In this document: piece by piece, positions 61,145 through 64,000 of the stretch
Layout: each line of letters starts with the position of its first letter
How positions within the stretch are numbered: position 1 is the stretch's first letter
Source: Solwaraspora sp. WMMA2056
Lineage (GTDB): Bacteria; Actinomycetota; Actinomycetes; Mycobacteriales; Micromonosporaceae
DNA: 64,000 nt
NCBI RefSeq assembly: GCF_030345095.1
Contig: NZ_CP128360.1
Span: 6,138,001 to 6,202,000, forward strand
Direction: 5' to 3'
Program-made: the position numbers and the translations under genes
The notes under the pieces: model-generated
What the model was told of the DNA's origin: nothing
The model's input: the letters and a program-made list of their open reading frames with translations, nothing else
The model's database searches: none

Positions 61145-61228
61145 CCCAAGATCCCGGCGATCTTGCAGAAATCGCGAGCATATGTCCATGATGTCCATCG
61201 ATAAGTGCAAGATCGCGGGGATCTTGGG
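61145..61228. repeat. Long-arm inverted repeat, copy 2 of a dispersed element
   Basis: Arms of 30 bases (61145-61174 and 61199-61228) match at about 26 positions and contain GGCGATCTTGCA / TGCAAGATCGC. The loop has a tandem ATGTCCATGATGTCCAT, the complement-strand version of the TGGACA tandem of copy 1. It lies between convergent genes and reaches the stop of the GH16 gene. Confidence 0.88.
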
Positions 61229-62155
61229 TCAGGCGGGGGCGTAGATGGCGACCCAGTCGACCTGCAGGTTCACCACGTCCGGGGTGGTCTCATCGGGGCA
61301 GGCCTCCCAGGTGTGGCCGCAGTACCAGGCCTGGGACTGCAACGCCAGCGCCATCGGCTCACTTGGCACCACGTCGCCGGTGAGCGTCGCCCACGGCGCA
61401 CCGTCAAGGGTGTAGACCAGCTTGCCCGGGGTCCACTCCAGCCCGACGGTGTGCCAGCGGGTGAAGTCCCCGGGGACGCTGCGTTCGACCGGCGCACCGG
61501 TGACCGGGTGCAGGACGCCGTACATCCGGTCCCGGCCCTTGCCGTTGTCCTCGGCGATGTCGATCTCCGGCGGGTAGACGTTGTCGCCCGGCCAGAGCAG
61601 CAGGGCGTACGCGATCCCGGTGCCCTGGTCCATCCGGAACCGGATGTCGTAGCGGCCGTAGGTGCGGGTCAGCGCCCACCGGTTGGAGATGCCGCCGGTG
61701 ACGTAGAGGTTGTCCCGGTCGGCCTCCCGCCAGCCGCCGATGGTCAGCATCCCACCGCCGACCGAGACGTGGCCAGGGTCGAACCAGCCGCCCGGGTCAC
61801 CGTCGGGTTGGCCGGAGTAGGCGAACCAGTCGTCGCTCAACGCACTGCCGGTGAAGTCGTCGACGAAGATCTGCCGCCAGCCGGGCAGGTCGCCACGGGG
61901 CAGGGCCACTCCGGACGGGTTCATCGTGCCGGCTCCTTGCGACGCGGTGGGCGGTGGACCGGCCGGCGGCACGCCCGTACCGTCGGTCCGGGGGTCGTCG
62001 GCGGGCCCGGTGCCGTGCCGCAGCAGCGGCACCGCGACGCCGAGGGTCAGCACCACGGCGGCGAGCAGCACGGCGACGGCCAGCGGGGCCGCGCGCCGCG
62101 GCCATGGTCGCCGCCGCCAGCCCGGTCGCCGCCAGCCCGGTCGGTCGCCGGTCAC
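61229..62155 (-). CDS. Glycoside hydrolase family 16, membrane-anchored
   Basis: 308 residues. A basic start (WRRPGWRRRPWPRRAA) leads into one membrane helix (PLAVAVLLAAVVLTLGVAV), then a Pro/Gly linker, then the GH16 jelly roll. The catalytic motif is YPPEIDIAEDNG, matching the ExDxxE signature with nucleophile and acid/base Glu. IFVDDFTGSALSDDWF is the typical first strand. Substrates are beta-1,3/1,4-glucans or similar. The GTG start overlaps the deacetylase stop (GTGA). It may trim the polysaccharide made by the convergent operon. Confidence 0.88.
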   Translation of the reverse strand: MTGDRPGWRRPGWRRRPWPRRAAPLAVAVLLAAVVLTLGVAVPLLRHGTGPADDPRTDGTGVPPAGPPPTASQGAGTMNPSGVALPRGDLPGWRQIFVDDFTGSALSDDWFAYSGQPDGDPGGWFDPGHVSVGGGMLTIGGWREADRDNLYVTGGISNRWALTRTYGRYDIRFRMDQGTGIAYALLLWPGDNVYPPEIDIAEDNGKGRDRMYGVLHPVTGAPVERSVPGDFTRWHTVGLEWTPGKLVYTLDGAPWATLTGDVVPSEPMALALQSQAWYCGHTWEACPDETTPDVVNLQVDWVAIYAPA

Positions 62156-63003
62156 GTCAACTGCCGGCCGGCCCGCCGGGCGACCCGTCGGGTGAGCCGC
62201 CACGCCGGCTGCGCCAGCCGCTTGGCCTGCGGCACCATCCGGGGACCGCCGGTGCGGACCAGGTCGAGCAACGCGGCGGCGTCATGGTCGTCGGTGGGCA
62301 GCAACCGGGGTACGGCGAGCCGCCGGTCGCCGCGCCGGTAACGGCGTCGGCCGACCTCGCAGGCGTTGTCGTGCCCCGCGCGGCGGACCGCTGCCCGGAC
62401 CCGCCAGTCGTGGTAGCCGTGCGGGTAGCAGAACGACCGGACCGGCCGGCCGATGTGCTGTTCGAGCCGGTCCCTGGCCATGGTGATCTCGGCGGCGGCC
62501 CGCTGCGGGGGCAGTACGTCGAGCGGGTGGTGCCACCACCCGTGCGAGCCGATCTCCACCCGCCCGGAATCGGCCACCTCGGTCAGTTGCGCCCAGTCCA
62601 ACAGTGGCCCGAAGTCGGCGGCCCACCGTCCCAGCCAGTCGGCGGACTCCCCCAGGTGCCCCACCGACGGGTACAGCGTGGCGCTGGCGCCGGCGGCGTC
62701 GAGCAACGGCAACGCGCGGGTGAGAAAGTCGGCGTACCCGTCGTCGAAGGTGAGGGCGACCAGCGGCGGACCCGGCGGGTCGCGGTCGCGGTCGCGGTCC
62801 GCGGCGGCGTCGGCGTCGAGCTGATCGAGCGCGGCGCTGAGGCCGACCATCCGGTACCCGGCGTCGGCGAGCGCGGCGAGCTGTTCGGCGAACCGGGTCG
62901 GGCCGACGGCGAGCGACCGCAGCGGGCCGGAGTCGATCACCGAGATCGAGTGGTACATCAGCACCGGCAGGGCGGTGACCGTCGGCGCGCCGGAGGCCGT
63001 CAT
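62152..63003 (-). CDS. Polysaccharide deacetylase (carbohydrate esterase family 4)
   Basis: 283 residues. The NodB-type motifs are PVLMYHSIS near the start, VALTFDDGYADFLTRALPLL with the metal-binding DD, EIGSHGWWHHPLD with the HxxxH pattern, and SFCYPHGYHDWRVRAAVRRA. It should remove acetyl groups from an amino-sugar polysaccharide. No signal peptide is evident, so it may act inside the cell. It is the first gene of a two-gene unit with the GH16 gene. Confidence 0.87.
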   Translation of the reverse strand: MTASGAPTVTALPVLMYHSISVIDSGPLRSLAVGPTRFAEQLAALADAGYRMVGLSAALDQLDADAAADRDRDRDPPGPPLVALTFDDGYADFLTRALPLLDAAGASATLYPSVGHLGESADWLGRWAADFGPLLDWAQLTEVADSGRVEIGSHGWWHHPLDVLPPQRAAAEITMARDRLEQHIGRPVRSFCYPHGYHDWRVRAAVRRAGHDNACEVGRRRYRRGDRRLAVPRLLPTDDHDAAALLDLVRTGGPRMVPQAKRLAQPAWRLTRRVARRAGRQLT

Positions 63004-63193
63004 CCCAGGGGTCTACCCGCTGTGCGGGGGACAAACACGGTACGGAAGGAAGCGCCGGCTGCGGATGCCCTGGTGGGGGTCGGAGTTCGCCAGGGCACCC
63101 GCAGCCGGTGGTAGCCACCGAGAATTCCGGGATCTGAGCCGGTACTTTCGGCTACTTGTCGCAAAGATTACGGCTCCAGGATGGAGCGGTCAA

Positions 63194-63239
63194 CCAGTAC
63201 GGGTGTGCCGGCACGACCGGTACGGGTGTGCCGGCGTCA
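63194..63239. repeat. Two tandem copies of a 23-bp repeat
   Basis: Units at 63194-63216 and 63217-63239 agree at 20 of 23 positions and share GTACGGGTGTGCCGGC. They lie directly downstream of, and overlap, the xylanase stop codon. Confidence 0.8.
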
Positions 63240-64000
63240 CCGGCCGGGCGGGACCGCCATCGCCAACGTCGCGCGTACCGCGTCGTACGCCGGTTTCGGC
63301 TGGTACTGCTCGTCGTAGATGTTGGCCGCGCCTTCGCCTTCGAACCAGTCGGGCACCCAGGAGTACTTGTCGGTGACGCCCCAGAAGGTGAACGAGTGGC
63401 ACCGGGTGGCCAGCAGGCAGCCCTGCAGCAGGGTGTTGAAGCCCTGCGCCTGGGCCTGCAACTTGAACACGTCGGTCGGCATCGGCATCCGCACGTCGGC
63501 CTCGGTGACGGCGGTCTCCAACCCGAGCGCCTCGAAACGGCGCAGGTTCTCGGCGACGGCGGTCGCCGGCCAGAAGCCGTACTGGGCGCCGAGGTGGCCC
63601 TGGATCCCCATGCCGTGCACCGGAACCTTCTGCCGACGCAGCTCGCGGACCAGGTCGTAGTAGGCGGTGCTCTTGGCGCTGATCCCCTCCACGTTGTAGT
63701 CGTTGAGGAACAGCTTGGCGGCCGGGTCGGCCCGGTGCGCCCAACGGAACGCGTCGGCGATGTACGACGGGCCCAGTTCGCGCAGCCAGATGGTGTCGCG
63801 CAGGTCGGCGTTGTCGTCGAAGATCTCGTTGGCCACGTCCCACTGGTGGATACGGCCCTTGAAGTGGCGGACGGTGTCGGTGATGTGGTCACGCAGGATC
63901 TGCCGCAGTTCGGTCGGGCCGATCTCACCCGACTCGACGCCCTCGGTGAGCCAGGCCGGGTTCTGGTTGTGCCAGACCAGGACGTGGCCGCGGACCACCT
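63237..64000 (-). CDS. Endo-1,4-beta-xylanase, glycoside hydrolase family 10 (C-terminal part)
   Basis: About 254 residues of the barrel are in the window; the N-terminus lies beyond the right edge. The sequence shows VRGHVLVWHNQNPAWL, IHQWDVANEIFDDNADLR with the acid/base Glu, LFLNDYNVEGISAKS, VPVHGMGIQGHLG, and LETAVTEADVRMPMP with the nucleophile Glu. FTFWGVTDKYSWVPDWF completes the set. The reading frame ends without any cellulose-binding module. It degrades xylan, delivering xylose that the xylAB genes at 36-38 kb can use. Signal peptide not visible. Confidence 0.93.
   Translation of the reverse strand, partial: VVRGHVLVWHNQNPAWLTEGVESGEIGPTELRQILRDHITDTVRHFKGRIHQWDVANEIFDDNADLRDTIWLRELGPSYIADAFRWAHRADPAAKLFLNDYNVEGISAKSTAYYDLVRELRRQKVPVHGMGIQGHLGAQYGFWPATAVAENLRRFEALGLETAVTEADVRMPMPTDVFKLQAQAQGFNTLLQGCLLATRCHSFTFWGVTDKYSWVPDWFEGEGAANIYDEQYQPKPAYDAVRATLAMAVPPGR

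Overview
The window is about 70% G+C, uses GTG starts freely, has purine-rich GGAGG-type ribosome sites, and carries actinobacterial hallmark families: XRE/DUF5753 plus DUF397 pairs, a cvn conservon, DUF1360, DUF3817, DUF6158 and DUF6232 proteins, a CebR-type operator, and a c-di-AMP riboswitch in front of an NlpC/P60 hydrolase. Together with GH6, GH10 and GH16 enzymes this points to a filamentous, plant-polymer-degrading actinomycete, most likely Micromonosporaceae. That placement is inferred from family content; no rRNA or tRNA gene was seen.

Layout. 0-5 kb: small conserved proteins and an XRE/DUF397 pair. 5-8 kb: riboswitch-controlled cell-wall hydrolase facing a primary-like sigma factor. 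8-11.4 kb: thymidylate-kinase-like NTPase, then a short operon (nucleotidyltransferase, BON protein, metallophosphoesterase, GPGG micro-membrane protein) and tspO. 11.4-17.8 kb: an alpha-glucoside locus (binding protein, two permeases, LacI regulator, GH13 glucosidase) behind a LacI-type operator and with no ATPase gene. 17.8-21 kb: two MFS transporters around a truncated-looking antitoxin-like ORF.

21-36 kb is the accessory region. An 869-bp IS5-family element has split an XRE/DUF5753 regulator. A neighbouring gene carries a frameshift in a C-run. A fragment of a second xylB 3' end lies beside a putative immunity gene, a 2,295-residue RHS protein with a pretoxin HINT domain and a C-terminal toxin-like tail, and a 1,187-residue secreted LamG protein. 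36-40 kb is the xylose locus xylB-xylA with divergent ROK regulator xylR and a near-consensus promoter.

40-54 kb: polyprenyl-phosphate sugar transferase, substrate-binding/VWA protein, beta-propeller lactonase with divergent GntR regulator, a conservon (cvnA-D), two paralogous proteins of unknown function, and a secreted GH6 cellulase downstream of a CebR box. 54-61 kb: a tightly overlapping exopolysaccharide operon (three GT2 enzymes, a flippase, a GT-C-like membrane protein). It faces a GH16 plus polysaccharide deacetylase pair and a partial GH10 xylanase that runs off the window end.

Best leads for follow-up: the RHS-HINT toxin/immunity module lodged between two xylB 3' ends; a dispersed long-arm inverted-repeat element present twice (39.8 and 61.2 kb) with a conserved tandem motif in its loop; and a pair of paralogous proteins beside the conservon.
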